Source: JAWXCM01 sp034408745
GTDB taxonomy: Bacteria; Acidobacteriota; Terriglobia; Bryobacterales; Bryobacteraceae
Length of the DNA: 23,114 nucleotides
Assembly: GCA_034408745.1 (NCBI GenBank)
Contig: JAWXCM010000094.1
Location: forward strand, 1-23,114
Reading direction: 5' to 3'
A program made the translations under genes and the position numbers. The stretch's first letter is position 1, and the number at the start of each line of letters is the position of its first letter. This document shows, in pieces, positions 16,017-23,114 of the stretch. The notes beneath the pieces were generated by a model. It saw nothing but the letters and a program-made list of their open reading frames with translations, made no database searches and was not told where the DNA came from.

Positions 16017-16061
16017 CCACCGCCCGGGTTAGTAACCGTAGCGCCGCGCGCGCGACAATTC

Positions 16062-17339
16062 TTAGCTTGTCTTCTCGAAGTTGTCGTCGATTCGGCGGAT
16101 CCTGGCTCCAACCCGCGCCAGCTTCGCCTCGATGCCTTCGTAGCCCCGGTCGATGTGGTAAACACGGTCCACCACGGTCTCGCCACGAGCCACCAGGGCA
16201 GCCAGCACCAGTGACGCGCTGGCCCGCAGATCGGTCGCCATCACCTGCGCGCCTGTCAGCTTCGACGGCCCCGCAATAATCGCCTGACGCCCGTCAATCC
16301 GAATGTTCGCCCCCATCCGCTGCAGCTCCGGTGCATGCATGAAGCGGTTCTCAAAGATGTTCTCTTTGACGAACGTGATGCCCTCGGCCTGCGTCATCAA
16401 CGCCATGTACTGAGCCTGCAGGTCGGTCGCGAAGCCCGGGTACTCCTCTGTCGTGATATCGACAGCTTTCAAATTTCCGGTGCCGCGGACGCGGACAGAA
16501 TCGCCGAGGTCGTCCACCTGCACACCCGCCTGGCGCATCTTCTCGCTCAGCGCGGCCACGTGTTCCGGGACGCAGTGCGAGATCAGTACATCGCCACCGG
16601 TGATCGCCCCCGCCACCATGTAGGTTCCAACCTCGATTCGGTCGGCGATGATGGTGTGCTCCACGCCATGCAGCTTCTCCACACCGATTACGCGGATGGT
16701 CGAAGTGCCGGCGCCCTCAATGTTCGCGCCCATTCGGATGAGCATCTCGGCCAGGTCGATCACTTCGGGCTCGCGAGCCGCATTGCGGATGACGGTCTCA
16801 CCCTGTGCCAGCACGGCCGCCATCAGGATGTCTTCCGTACCGGTGACTGTAATGCGATCAAACAGCACCTGCGCGCCGTGGAGTCCGTTCGGAGCCGCGG
16901 CTTCAATGTACCCATGTTCCTGACGCGTGACCGCACCCAGCTGCTCCAGTCCACCAACGTGCAGGTTGATCGGACGCGCGCCGATCGCGCAGCCGCCGGG
17001 CATCGACACCCGGGCTCGCCCGCAGCGAGCAACCAGGGGGCCCAGCACAAGGCTCGACGCCCGCATCGTTTTCACCAGATCGTACGGAGCGGTGGGGTCA
17101 TTGACGCGGGTGGTCTCCACGTGATGTGGACCATTCGGCTCCTTGGTCAGCTTCGCCCCCACATGGGCCAGCAGCTTTTCCATGGTCCGGATGTCGCGCA
17201 CACGGGGAACCCGGTGCAGCGTCATCGGCTCATCCGTCAGCAGGCAGGCCGCCAGGATGGGCAGTGCCGCGTTTTTCGAACCGCTGGCCACCACCTCGCC
17301 TTCCAGTCGCTGTCCACCTTCGATTACAAACTTTTCCAT
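16062..17339 (-). CDS. murA: UDP-N-acetylglucosamine 1-carboxyvinyltransferase
   Basis: A 425-residue cytoplasmic enzyme transferring enolpyruvate from PEP to UDP-GlcNAc, the first committed step of peptidoglycan synthesis. The EPSP-synthase-like two-domain fold is complete: GSKNAALPILAA near the N-terminus with Lys22, the loop TMRASSLVLGP with Arg93, and the catalytic loop PGGCAIGARPINLH carrying Cys117, the residue attacked by fosfomycin (Asp at this position would give resistance; here it is Cys). ADRIEVGTYMVAGA, EYPGFATDLQAQ and ATDLRASASLVLAAL are also present. ATG 17339 lies six bases after the murQ stop with TAGGGA as ribosome binding site, so the two are co-translated. Length is normal. 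Confidence 0.97.
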   Translation of the reverse strand: MEKFVIEGGQRLEGEVVASGSKNAALPILAACLLTDEPMTLHRVPRVRDIRTMEKLLAHVGAKLTKEPNGPHHVETTRVNDPTAPYDLVKTMRASSLVLGPLVARCGRARVSMPGGCAIGARPINLHVGGLEQLGAVTRQEHGYIEAAAPNGLHGAQVLFDRITVTGTEDILMAAVLAQGETVIRNAAREPEVIDLAEMLIRMGANIEGAGTSTIRVIGVEKLHGVEHTIIADRIEVGTYMVAGAITGGDVLISHCVPEHVAALSEKMRQAGVQVDDLGDSVRVRGTGNLKAVDITTEEYPGFATDLQAQYMALMTQAEGITFVKENIFENRFMHAPELQRMGANIRIDGRQAIIAGPSKLTGAQVMATDLRASASLVLAALVARGETVVDRVYHIDRGYEGIEAKLARVGARIRRIDDNFEKTS

Positions 17340-17345
17340 GAATCC

Positions 17346-18245
17346 CTACTCTCCCGGCGCGGCCAGAGCGCGTCCGATCACACCGTCGTGCTGGGCCAGC
17401 AGCGATTCCGCCGCTTCCCGCCCGAGTCCCCGCACTCCCATCACAATCGCTGTTCGCACGCTGCTCCCGGAGCTGTCGAGCAACTCTGCCGCGCGCTCCA
17501 TACTGACCCCCGCAGCATCGCGAATGATACGCCACGCCCGGTCGCGCAGCTTCTCGTTCTTTGGCTGCACGTTGACCATAAGATTTCCGTACACGTAGCC
17601 CAGCCGGATCATTGTGCCCGTGGTCAGCATGTTCAGCACAAGTTTGGTCGCTGTGCCCGCTTTCAGCCGCGTGGATCCGGTGACGATTTCCGGACCGGTC
17701 AGCACCTCTATGCCGATATCGGCTGCGGCGCTGAGGTCGGAGTTCGGACTGCAGCTGATTCCAACCGTCATCGCGCCCATCTGGCGCGCACAGCCGATGG
17801 CGCCGAGCACGTAGGGAGTGCGGCCGCTCGCCGCTATGCCGCAGAGCACGTCTTTGGCGGTGAACCCGCGCGCCAGCAGGTCGCGCACACCGCTTTCCGG
17901 GTCATCTTCGGTAGCTTCCGTTGCTTTATAAAGCGCGTCCCAGCCGCCAGCCATGATGCCCTGGACCATGTCCCAGGGGACGCTGAAGGTGGGGGGACAC
18001 TCCGATGCGTCGAGCACGCCGAGCCGTCCGCTGGTTCCGGCCCCGATGTGGAACAGCCTGCCGCCATTGCGCAATGCGTCGGTGGCTGCGTCCACAGCGC
18101 GGGCAATGGAAGGCAATGCATCCCTGACAGAGGCCGCGATCTTCGCGTCCTCGTCATTCATGATGGTCAGCATCTGTTCGGTCGACAGATTGTCAATATT
18201 GGCGGAGGCGGGATTCCGCTGCTCGGTGAGGAGTTGCTCAATCAC
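17346..18245 (-). CDS. murQ: N-acetylmuramic acid 6-phosphate etherase
   Basis: A 299-residue SIS-domain enzyme that cleaves the lactyl ether of MurNAc-6-phosphate to GlcNAc-6-phosphate and lactate in peptidoglycan recycling. Signature motifs are TEQRNPAS at the N-terminus, HIGAGTSGRLGVLDASECPPTF with catalytic Glu82, the second acidic site in the KATEATEDD region (Glu110/Glu113), IAASGRTPYVLGA, SCSPNSDLS and GSTRLKAGTATKLVLNMLTT. The start is GTG 18245. It lies 60 bases after the anti-sigma gene and six bases before murA, linking recycling with new synthesis in one operon. The kinase and transporter that usually supply its substrate are not in the window. Confidence 0.96.
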   Translation of the reverse strand: MIEQLLTEQRNPASANIDNLSTEQMLTIMNDEDAKIAASVRDALPSIARAVDAATDALRNGGRLFHIGAGTSGRLGVLDASECPPTFSVPWDMVQGIMAGGWDALYKATEATEDDPESGVRDLLARGFTAKDVLCGIAASGRTPYVLGAIGCARQMGAMTVGISCSPNSDLSAAADIGIEVLTGPEIVTGSTRLKAGTATKLVLNMLTTGTMIRLGYVYGNLMVNVQPKNEKLRDRAWRIIRDAAGVSMERAAELLDSSGSSVRTAIVMGVRGLGREAAESLLAQHDGVIGRALAAPGE

Positions 18246-18305
18246 TACACTCTAAGGGTACCCAAACCCGCCGCAGGTCGCGTAACCTTGCTGCTCAGGG
18301 CCGGC

Positions 18306-18572
18306 TCAGGCCTCTGCGCCGCCAGCACCCGAACATTTTCCCGCAGCCATTTTTCGCTGCAGCGCCGATATCAGCCGCGTATGAATGTCGCTCGGAATCG
18401 TCTGCGGTTCCATTCCTTTAAAAACACGAATGGTTTTCTGGGTCGTGTCCAGAACCACCCAGCAGTTGGGGCACTCGTTCACATGCTTGTGGAGCTTCGC
18501 CCGAATCTCCGGATCCAGTGACTCGTCGAGATATTCGCTCAGTTCATTCAGAAAATCTTTACATGTAAGCAA
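18306..18572 (-). CDS. Zinc-finger (zf-HC2) anti-sigma factor
   Basis: An 88-residue soluble protein with Cys4 and the zinc-binding anti-sigma motif HVNECPNC (His30, Cys34, Cys37), the HxxxCxxC signature of ZAS proteins. It has no membrane segment, so it is a cytoplasmic anti-sigma of the RsrA kind that could respond to redox or zinc, rather than a membrane-tethered one. The start is TTG 18572, read inside the end of the sigma gene with AAGGGGG as ribosome binding site; the two frames overlap by 14 bases, coupling their translation so that sigma and inhibitor are made in a fixed ratio. The C-terminal half is low in recognisable motifs. Confidence 0.85.
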   Translation of the reverse strand: MLTCKDFLNELSEYLDESLDPEIRAKLHKHVNECPNCWVVLDTTQKTIRVFKGMEPQTIPSDIHTRLISALQRKMAAGKCSGAGGAEA

Positions 18573-19182
18573 AAACGTCGTCCCCCTTGCGCTTGAACAA
18601 ACGAGTCAGCTTTTCGCGAAGCTGCAGTCGCGCGCGAAGAAGGCGGCTCTTCACCGCCGGAACAGATATCCCGAGAGCTTCAGCAGTTTCCTCGGTTGAC
18701 AGTTCTTCGATGTCCCGGAGCACGAAAACGGTGCGGAAACCTGGCTTCAAACCATCCACTGCTTTACTTAAAATATCCCGAAGCTCTTCCTGCGAGTATT
18801 TCTTCTCCGGATCCTCATCCCAGACGGCAATTTCTCGGGTTACCGTGTCCTCGTCCGTCTCATGCGGCTCATCAAGGGAAACCGTCCGGTCCGATTTGCG
18901 CTTCCGAAGCTTCATCAGCGATTCGTTCACCGCAATCCGAACCAGCCAGGTATAGAATTTCGACTGCCCCTGGAAGGTGCCCAGATTCGAATACGCTTTC
19001 AGGAAACTCTCCTGCAGAACGTCCTCGGCGTCTTCGTCGTTTTGGGTTATGTGCTTGGCAAGGCGAAAAATCTTGCGCTCGTACCGGTTCACGAGCGTGG
19101 TAAACGCCTCGGCGTCTCCGGCTCTCGCTTTTTCTACGAGAGCCTGTTCTTCGTTGTTCTCAATCGGCGGGGCTGGCGACAT
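18559..19182 (-). CDS. ECF-type RNA polymerase sigma factor
   Basis: A 207-residue sigma-70 family protein. Region 2 is about residues 20-90 (ARAGDAEAFTTLVNRYERKIFRLA, DAEDVLQESFLKAYSNL, FYTWLVRIAVNESLMKLRKRK). A variable acidic linker separates it from region 4 (about 135-195: GLKPGFRTVFVLRDIEELSTEETAEALGISVPAVKSRLLRARLQLREKL), a helix-turn-helix for the -35 element. The ATG at 19182 is chosen: GGGAG lies 12 bases upstream (19195-19199, minus strand), a slightly long spacing, while the frame itself reaches back to a TTG at 19203. It is followed by an overlapping anti-sigma gene, then murQ and murA, suggesting that it controls an envelope-related regulon, perhaps including its own operon. Confidence 0.95.
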   Translation of the reverse strand: MSPAPPIENNEEQALVEKARAGDAEAFTTLVNRYERKIFRLAKHITQNDEDAEDVLQESFLKAYSNLGTFQGQSKFYTWLVRIAVNESLMKLRKRKSDRTVSLDEPHETDEDTVTREIAVWDEDPEKKYSQEELRDILSKAVDGLKPGFRTVFVLRDIEELSTEETAEALGISVPAVKSRLLRARLQLREKLTRLFKRKGDDVFAYM

Positions 19183-19224
19183 CGTAGACAGAGGCTCCCT
19201 CAATGATAAACCCTGTGCGGGAAA

Positions 19225-20604
19225 TCACTTTGTCGATCCTGTGATGCCCGAATCCGTTTCGTTTTCCGAAGGTTTGACTGGCAACCTGGTGATTCCGACC
19301 TTCGCGATCCGGTGACGAGACATTTCCAGAATGGTGAACCGCCAGATGCCGTAATCGATAAACTCTCCGGTTCGCGGAATCTCCCCCGCCTGGAACATCA
19401 GGAAACCGGCGAGCGTTTCGAAACCCGCATCGCCCGGAAGCTCGATGCCGTACTGCGTTTCCAGATCCCGGATCGGCGTGGTGCCATCCAGATCCAGGAC
19501 GTCGCTCTCAGAGCGGGGCGGTCCAGCCCGACCGTCGTCATGCTCGTCTTCAAATTCACCAAACACCTGCTCCAGAGCGTCTTCCAGCGTCACCAGACCA
19601 GTGATGGTGCCGAACTCGTCCACCACCATGGCAACGTGGGTGTGACTCGTGCGGAAGTCGGCAATCAACTGATTTACCGGCTTTGTCTCCGGCACTACCA
19701 GCGGCTTGCGGAGAATGCGCCGGATCCGAAATGGACGCACAGGACGATGCCGCTCCAGCGCAGCCCGCCGTTCCTCCCAAACTCGAATCAGGTCCTTGAA
19801 GTGCAATATGCCGATGATATTTTCCCGTTTTGTCTCGTAGACGGGCATGCGCGAGTACAGATGCTCAAGGAACAGCCGCAGCACCTGGTCAAGGCTGGCG
19901 TCCACCGAGACCGACACGATCGCGGTCCGGGGCACCATCACTTCGCGGGCGTTGTAGTTGCCCAACTCCAGCACGCGGCTCAGCGCCTCGCGTTCGAACA
20001 CTTCCAGCTCCCTGCGGCTGGAAGCGATGATGTACTTCAGTTCTTCCGCGGAATGCCCGCCAGTGTGCGCTTCGCCGCTGAGGCCGATGAGCCGGCTGAT
20101 GCCGGTGGATGTCCTCTCAATGGCGTAAACGAACGGCCCGGTAATGCGGTAAAAGATCAGGAGTACGGGGGCCACCAGAATCGCCAGCCGGTCCGCCTTC
20201 TCAATGGCCAGATTCTTGGGGACCACTTCACCCAGCACCACATGCCCAAAGGTCATCAACGCAAATGACAGAGTAAACACAACGCCGTGCAAAATGCCGG
20301 CGGTCGACTCATTCAGCAGCGGCGAAACGGCGCCAAACAGCAGATTGAAGATAGTCTCTTCGCCCGCCCATCCGAGTCCCAGGCTGGCCAGCGTGACACC
20401 GATCTGGACCACGCTAAGCAGCCGTTCGGGATTGGCAAGAAGATTGAGAGCGGCCTGCGCGCCTACGTTCCCGGCTTCGGCCTGTTGCCGGAGCCGCGAT
20501 TTCCTTGTGGAAAGCAGCGCTGTTTCTGAGGCGGCGAAGAATCCATTCGCCGCCAGGATCAGCGCAAGCAGTATCAGCCGGTACCCGATATGGCCTTCGT
20601 TCAT
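19225..20604 (-). CDS. CNNM/CorC (HlyC) family membrane protein with CBS pair
   Basis: A 459-residue inner-membrane protein. The N-terminal CNNM (DUF21) domain has about four hydrophobic segments between residues 5 and 165 (LILLALILAANGFFAASETAL at the start, with the SETAL motif; FGHVVLGEVVPKNLAIEKAD). A CBS pair follows (VPRTAIVSVSVDA, YSRMPVYETKRENIIGILHFKDL, HTHVAMVVDEFGTITGLVTLEDALEQVFGE), and the C-terminus is a CorC/HlyC transporter-associated domain (DLDGTTPIRDLE, ETLAGFLMFQAGEIPRTGE). Such proteins are linked to Mg2+ export or cobalt/magnesium homeostasis; haemolysin annotations for the family are historical. ATG 20604 is used because the longer frame reading back from 21090 is only the antisense of the acylase gene. 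It precedes the sigma factor gene by 42 bases. Confidence 0.92.
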   Translation of the reverse strand: MNEGHIGYRLILLALILAANGFFAASETALLSTRKSRLRQQAEAGNVGAQAALNLLANPERLLSVVQIGVTLASLGLGWAGEETIFNLLFGAVSPLLNESTAGILHGVVFTLSFALMTFGHVVLGEVVPKNLAIEKADRLAILVAPVLLIFYRITGPFVYAIERTSTGISRLIGLSGEAHTGGHSAEELKYIIASSRRELEVFEREALSRVLELGNYNAREVMVPRTAIVSVSVDASLDQVLRLFLEHLYSRMPVYETKRENIIGILHFKDLIRVWEERRAALERHRPVRPFRIRRILRKPLVVPETKPVNQLIADFRTSHTHVAMVVDEFGTITGLVTLEDALEQVFGEFEDEHDDGRAGPPRSESDVLDLDGTTPIRDLETQYGIELPGDAGFETLAGFLMFQAGEIPRTGEFIDYGIWRFTILEMSRHRIAKVGITRLPVKPSENETDSGITGSTK

Positions 20605-20646
20605 GCTGTGACGGGTTATACCGTGACGGTTCGCTACACTCGAATC

Positions 20647-22860
20647 GTGCGGCTCTCCCGAGTCTTGACCTATATTAACTGGCTGATCGGCCTGATTTTG
20701 CTGCTGGCCGCAGCCGCGGTTCTCTGGTTCGTCTGGCGACCCGTTCCATCCGCCGGCGGCGAAGTCCGCGCGGGCGTTTCCCAGCCAGGCACCATCACGC
20801 GCGACAGCCTGGGCATTCCTCACATCAAAGCCGCAAGCATAGAAGATGCGCTCTTTCTCCAGGGCTATGCGACCGCTCAGGACAGGCTTTGGCAGATGGA
20901 AGCTATGCGGCGCTATGCGTCCGGACAATTGTCGGAGATCATAGGCCCAGCCACGCTCGAAACCGACAAAGAGGCCCGCAGACTGCGGCTTCGACGTCTG
21001 GCGGAAGAACACGCTCAAACCCTGCCCGCCGACGACCGTCGCTTTGCAGCCGCTTACGCACGTGGGGTCAACGCCTTTATCGCAGGCCACCGCGGGAAGC
21101 TGCCCGTCGAGTTCACAATCCTTGGGTTCGAACCTCGCGAATGGACCATCGCCGATTCCATGGTGGCCGGACTCCAGATGTTCCGCGATCTCACCAGCTC
21201 CTGGAAGGACGACGTGTTGCGCGCCACGTTGTACTCAGGCCCGAACCCAGCGCTCGCACGCCAGCTCTTCCCCCCTCGCACGGGGCTCGAAATGCAGCCC
21301 GGCTCCAATGCCTGGGCGGTTGCCGGAAATCTGACCGCGTCCGGCAAACCGCTGCTCGCCAATGACACGCACCTCGAATGGGGCATGCCCTCCACGTGGC
21401 ACATGGTTCATCTGGAGGCCCCCGGCTTCAATGTCACCGGATTCGCGCTGCCCGGCGCTCCTTCGGTCATCATCGGGCACAACGACTTTATCGCCTGGGG
21501 CGTAACCAACCTCGGCTTCGATGTGCAGGATCTTTACGTGGAGCGGATTGACCCGCAGACGGGACTCTATCTGTTCCGTGGTCAGCAGGAACAGGCCCGG
21601 CCGGAGCGTGAAGTGATTCGCGTCAAAGGACAGCAGTCTGTGGAGATCAACAACTTCGTCACCCGGCATGGACCGGTCTGGACGGGAAGCTCCGTCGGTG
21701 CTCTGACGCTTCGCTGGTCGGCGGCCGAGCCAGGTCGCTTCCAGATCCCATTCATCCAGATCAACCAGGCTCGTAACTGGACGGAGTTCCGTGAGGCGTT
21801 GCGCCGCTTCTCCGGGCCGGGCCAGAACTTCGTTTATGCCGACCGTGCCGGCAACATCGGCTATCAGGCCAGTGGGCTGCTTCCGATACGCCGTGGCTTT
21901 AGCGGAAGCCTGCCGCTGGACGGCATCTCGGGTCAGAACGAATGGGACGGCTTCATTCCGTTCGACGATCTGCCACGCGCCTTCAATCCCGCTGGCGGCC
22001 TTATCGTCACCGCCAATCAGAACCCGTTCGCGGAGGACTTCCCCCACACTGTCGATGGCGAGTTCGATCCCGGCTTCCGCTCACGCCAGATCAAAGCCAT
22101 GCTCAGCTCCAAAGGCGGATGGAAGGCCGAAGACATGAACATGGTGCAGCGCGACGTGTACTCCGAGTTCATGCACTTTCTGGCACAGGCGGTCGTCGCC
22201 GCCTGCGATGCAAAGAAGTGTACGGGCGAGAATCAGTCCGACGCGGTGGCGCAGCTTCGAGGGTGGAACGGGCAGATGGAGAAGGGGCTCGCCGCGCCCA
22301 TGATCGCGACACTCGTATACCAGCAAATGCGGCTCGCGCTGGTGAACCGCGTGGGCACTGCAAACGTAAAGTATGAGGACGCCATCGCCTACGCGGTCAT
22401 CTGGCGACTGCTGCACGAACGGCCAAAGGAGTGGTTCGCCGACTGGGACGCCGAAATCGCGAAGACCCTGGTTCCAGCCCTCGAAGAGGGTCGGCGGCTG
22501 CAGGGCCGCAACGTGAACAAGTGGGATCACGGCGTGTTCATGGCGCTGGAATTAAAGCACCCGATTCTTAGCCGCGTACCGTGGGTAGGCGGGTGGTTCA
22601 ACATCGGCCCGGAGTACATGAGCGGCTCGGGCACAACGGTCAAGCAGACCGGCCGCCGCATCGGGCCGTCGATGCGGTTCGTCGGCGACACCAATGACTG
22701 GACGCGCTCGCTGGCCAACGTGACGGTCGGCGAAAGCGGACATGTACTGTCGCCCCACTATAAGGACCAGTGGCAGTCCTACTGGGCCGGACGGAGCCTT
22801 CCCATGCTGTGGGGCGATCAGGTCAAAGGCGACGTACTGCGAGTCACACCGGAGCGCTGA
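20647..22860 (+). CDS. Penicillin acylase family Ntn-hydrolase, membrane-anchored
   Basis: A 737-residue protein if GTG 20647 is used. ATG 20590 is also in frame but would overlap the divergent CorC gene start and only adds residues before the membrane anchor; the true start is uncertain. A single N-terminal hydrophobic segment (INWLIGLILLLAAAAVLWFVW) acts as signal anchor. The alpha part has DSLGIPHIKA and GYATAQDRLWQMEAMRR. Autoprocessing would occur before the nucleophile Ser220 in QPGSNAWAVAG, followed by LLANDTHLEWGMPSTWHMVHLE and IIGHNDFIAWGVTN. The C-terminal region WDHGVF...VGGWFNIG and the GQSGH-like GESGHVLSPHYKDQWQSYW are conserved in the family. Substrates can be beta-lactams, N-acyl homoserine lactones or acyl amino acids; the sequence does not decide between them. 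Confidence 0.93.
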   Translation: MRLSRVLTYINWLIGLILLLAAAAVLWFVWRPVPSAGGEVRAGVSQPGTITRDSLGIPHIKAASIEDALFLQGYATAQDRLWQMEAMRRYASGQLSEIIGPATLETDKEARRLRLRRLAEEHAQTLPADDRRFAAAYARGVNAFIAGHRGKLPVEFTILGFEPREWTIADSMVAGLQMFRDLTSSWKDDVLRATLYSGPNPALARQLFPPRTGLEMQPGSNAWAVAGNLTASGKPLLANDTHLEWGMPSTWHMVHLEAPGFNVTGFALPGAPSVIIGHNDFIAWGVTNLGFDVQDLYVERIDPQTGLYLFRGQQEQARPEREVIRVKGQQSVEINNFVTRHGPVWTGSSVGALTLRWSAAEPGRFQIPFIQINQARNWTEFREALRRFSGPGQNFVYADRAGNIGYQASGLLPIRRGFSGSLPLDGISGQNEWDGFIPFDDLPRAFNPAGGLIVTANQNPFAEDFPHTVDGEFDPGFRSRQIKAMLSSKGGWKAEDMNMVQRDVYSEFMHFLAQAVVAACDAKKCTGENQSDAVAQLRGWNGQMEKGLAAPMIATLVYQQMRLALVNRVGTANVKYEDAIAYAVIWRLLHERPKEWFADWDAEIAKTLVPALEEGRRLQGRNVNKWDHGVFMALELKHPILSRVPWVGGWFNIGPEYMSGSGTTVKQTGRRIGPSMRFVGDTNDWTRSLANVTVGESGHVLSPHYKDQWQSYWAGRSLPMLWGDQVKGDVLRVTPER

Positions 22861-23114
22861 TGCTACCTCCCCTGCCCGACCTCGACTCATCTCTCCTTGC
22901 ACGGCTGCTGGAACTCCGTGTCCTGCCCGAGTTTGTGCGGTCCTCGTCGGTGCGGCCTGACACGCTGTTCAGCCCGCTGCGGCTGACCCGGGAAGCCTCG
23001 CTCCGTGATGACCCGAGGTACGTACTGCTCCGCGAGACCTTCTGCCGGCCCGACTTCCACGAGCCTCTCTGCGTGATGGGAGCCGGCTTCGCGTCGGCAG
23101 CATCAATGCAGGGC
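22860..23114 (+). CDS. Unrecognised protein, 3' partial
   Basis: An 85-codon frame open to the right edge, starting at an ATG that shares its A with the acylase stop (TGATG), a typical translationally coupled arrangement. The N-terminus is MLPPLPDLDSSLLARLLEL, Leu- and Pro-rich without a signal peptide, and later contains DDPRYVLLRETFC and CVMGAGFASAASM. Codon use resembles the neighbours and there is no stop in 255 bases, so it is probably a real gene. I do not recognise the family. Confidence 0.6.
   Translation, partial: MLPPLPDLDSSLLARLLELRVLPEFVRSSSVRPDTLFSPLRLTREASLRDDPRYVLLRETFCRPDFHEPLCVMGAGFASAASMQG

Noticed and set aside
16045..16054. Alternating CG tract downstream of murA
   Set aside because: Only five CG units, ordinary for this base composition; no evidence of Z-DNA or regulatory use.
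16335..18521. 728-codon plus-strand open frame
   Set aside because: It is entirely antisense to murA, murQ and the anti-sigma gene, His/Arg-rich and without family features; a high-GC shadow.
20605..21090. 162-residue N-terminal extension of the CorC-type protein
   Set aside because: It is antisense to the acylase gene; the CNNM domain begins exactly at ATG 20604.
1..23114. CRISPR arrays, tRNA or rRNA genes, transposase genes
   Set aside because: No regularly spaced repeats, cloverleaf or rRNA-like stretches and no transposase motifs were seen; the only clear repeat is the duplicated receptor leader and fragment.

Overview
The window looks like a GC-rich soil bacterium, most likely an Acidobacteriota of the Solibacter/Bryobacter type. 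The grounds are two very long Oar-like TonB-dependent receptors with an N-terminal carboxypeptidase-regulatory-like domain, short chromosomal antitoxin genes typical of that group, and overall composition. This is inference from gene content; no rRNA or tRNA is present to confirm it.

Layout. (1) 1-3129: the 3' part of a cyanophycinase-like (peptidase S51) gene, a membrane sensor histidine kinase, and a rhodanese gene whose 3' end overlaps the kinase gene antisense. (2) 3121-6723: an accessory stretch bounded on both sides by about 72 bp of nearly identical sequence, which is the region upstream of the receptor gene at 6726. At the left boundary this block is followed by a deleted and partly inverted fragment of a receptor paralogue, abutting a 3'-truncated hypothetical gene. 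Inside lie a translationally coupled two-gene module (tcmP plus a DUF5131/Gp37-Gp68 three-Cys protein), a damaged HicB-like antitoxin gene and a short Phd-like antitoxin gene without a toxin. (3) 6726-13960: a probable phytate-scavenging operon of TonB-dependent receptor, beta-propeller phytase and second TonB-dependent receptor. (4) 13972-15864, minus strand: a secreted propeller-plus-beta-helix protein with its own strong-looking sigma70-type promoter and a structured 5' leader. (5) 16062-20604, minus strand: a CorC/HlyC-type membrane protein, an ECF sigma factor, an overlapping zinc-finger anti-sigma factor, murQ and murA, closely spaced and probably co-transcribed at least in part. (6) 20647-23114: a divergent penicillin-acylase-family hydrolase and an overlapping, unrecognised partial gene that runs off the end.

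How the genes work together. The sigma/anti-sigma pair followed by murQ (MurNAc-6-phosphate recycling) and murA (first committed peptidoglycan step) suggests envelope-linked regulation. The receptor-phytase-receptor block suggests phosphorus acquisition at the outer membrane. The accessory stretch between the duplicated receptor leaders has the look of a small defence-type island, and its tcmP-DUF5131 pair is the best candidate here for an undescribed system.
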